NCBI GenBank assembly: GCA_937899295.1
Contig: CALBPO010000131.1
Span: 1 to 7,098 of the forward strand
Direction: 5' to 3'
Length of the DNA: 7,098 bases
DNA from: an uncultured Opitutia bacterium
Lineage (GTDB): Bacteria; Verrucomicrobiota; Verrucomicrobiia; Opitutales; Coraliomargaritaceae
Shown: one piece after another, positions 6,912 to 7,098 of the stretch
How the letters are laid out: each line of letters opens with the position of its first letter
How positions within the stretch are numbered: position 1 is the stretch's first letter
Position numbers and translations under genes: made by a program
Notes under the pieces: model-generated
The model's input: only the letters and a program-made list of their open reading frames with translations
What the model was told of the DNA's origin: nothing
Databases searched by the model: none

Positions 6912-7098
6912 TGTTCAGAGGCATTTATTGGCAGCTCATCTGCCTGCACTACGTAATAGAGCATGATTACCCAACAGAGCATGAGCGGATAAAGTAGGGT
7001 GCAAAGCATGATGGACCCAGCGATGCCGATGCCCACGCCGACCCACATACTTAGCATGTCCACCACGACCAAAATACAGACCGGAATGATGACTAGAA
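6908..7098 (-). CDS. C-terminal part of an unrecognised integral membrane protein (5' end outside window)
   Basis: Read on the minus strand, one frame is open from the window edge (first whole codon 7096-7094) to TGA at 6910-6908, giving 62 residues. It is strongly hydrophobic: a segment beginning LVIIPVCILVVVD and then a second from about residue 18 (WVGVGIGIAGSIM, CTLLYPLMLCWVIMLYYVV, to about residue 50), followed by a short polar tail, QADELPINASEQ. This predicts one truncated and at least one complete transmembrane segment, with a short soluble C-terminus. The stop codon overlaps the ATG of the 314-residue gene by four bases (ATGA), a typical operon junction and good evidence that the frame is real. 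The other two minus-strand frames here are interrupted or rich in His and Arg. The family cannot be named from this fragment. Confidence 0.75.
   Translation of the reverse strand, partial: LVIIPVCILVVVDMLSMWVGVGIGIAGSIMLCTLLYPLMLCWVIMLYYVVQADELPINASEQ

Noticed and set aside
1..7098. CRISPR arrays, tRNA genes, insertion-sequence ends, phage genes or a defence cassette.
   Set aside because: No regularly spaced repeats, no tRNA-like cloverleaf, no transposase or integrase motifs and no nuclease or toxin-like genes were seen on either strand.

Overview
The window looks like ordinary bacterial chromosome of roughly even GC content. The protein sequences (MetRS tail, PurH, the M16 peptidase) and SD-poor start regions suggest a Verrucomicrobia-type bacterium, perhaps Opitutae/Puniceicoccales. 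That placement comes from general resemblance only; there is no rRNA or other marker in the window to fix it. A secreted signal-peptide protease and a membrane protein are present. There is no sign of a phage, transposon, CRISPR array or RNA gene.

Layout. Positions 1-2147 on the plus strand hold the 3' end of metG (methionyl-tRNA synthetase, anticodon-binding domain) and, after an 80-base gap, a complete purH (last two steps of IMP synthesis). The other genes all lie on the minus strand. Read in their own direction from the right edge they are: the C-terminal end of an integral membrane protein (7098-6908); a 314-residue protein of the family often labelled '3-methyladenine DNA glycosylase', whose ATG overlaps the previous stop codon as ATGA; a 113-base gap with a possible promoter; a 1033-residue exported M16 zinc peptidase; and, 48 bases on, an unrecognised 149-residue acidic protein. 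The two gene sets converge at 2148-2253, where a strong hairpin with T and A tracts can end transcription from both sides.

How the genes relate. metG and purH are housekeeping genes in the same direction, without an obvious functional link. The membrane protein and the 314-residue protein are probably translationally coupled. The M16 peptidase and the 149-residue protein are probably co-transcribed. The most interesting points are a C-terminal add-on module of about 110 residues on the M16 peptidase, the poorly grounded function of the 314-residue family, and the unknown 149-residue protein. I found no convincing evidence for a novel multi-gene defence or mobile system.
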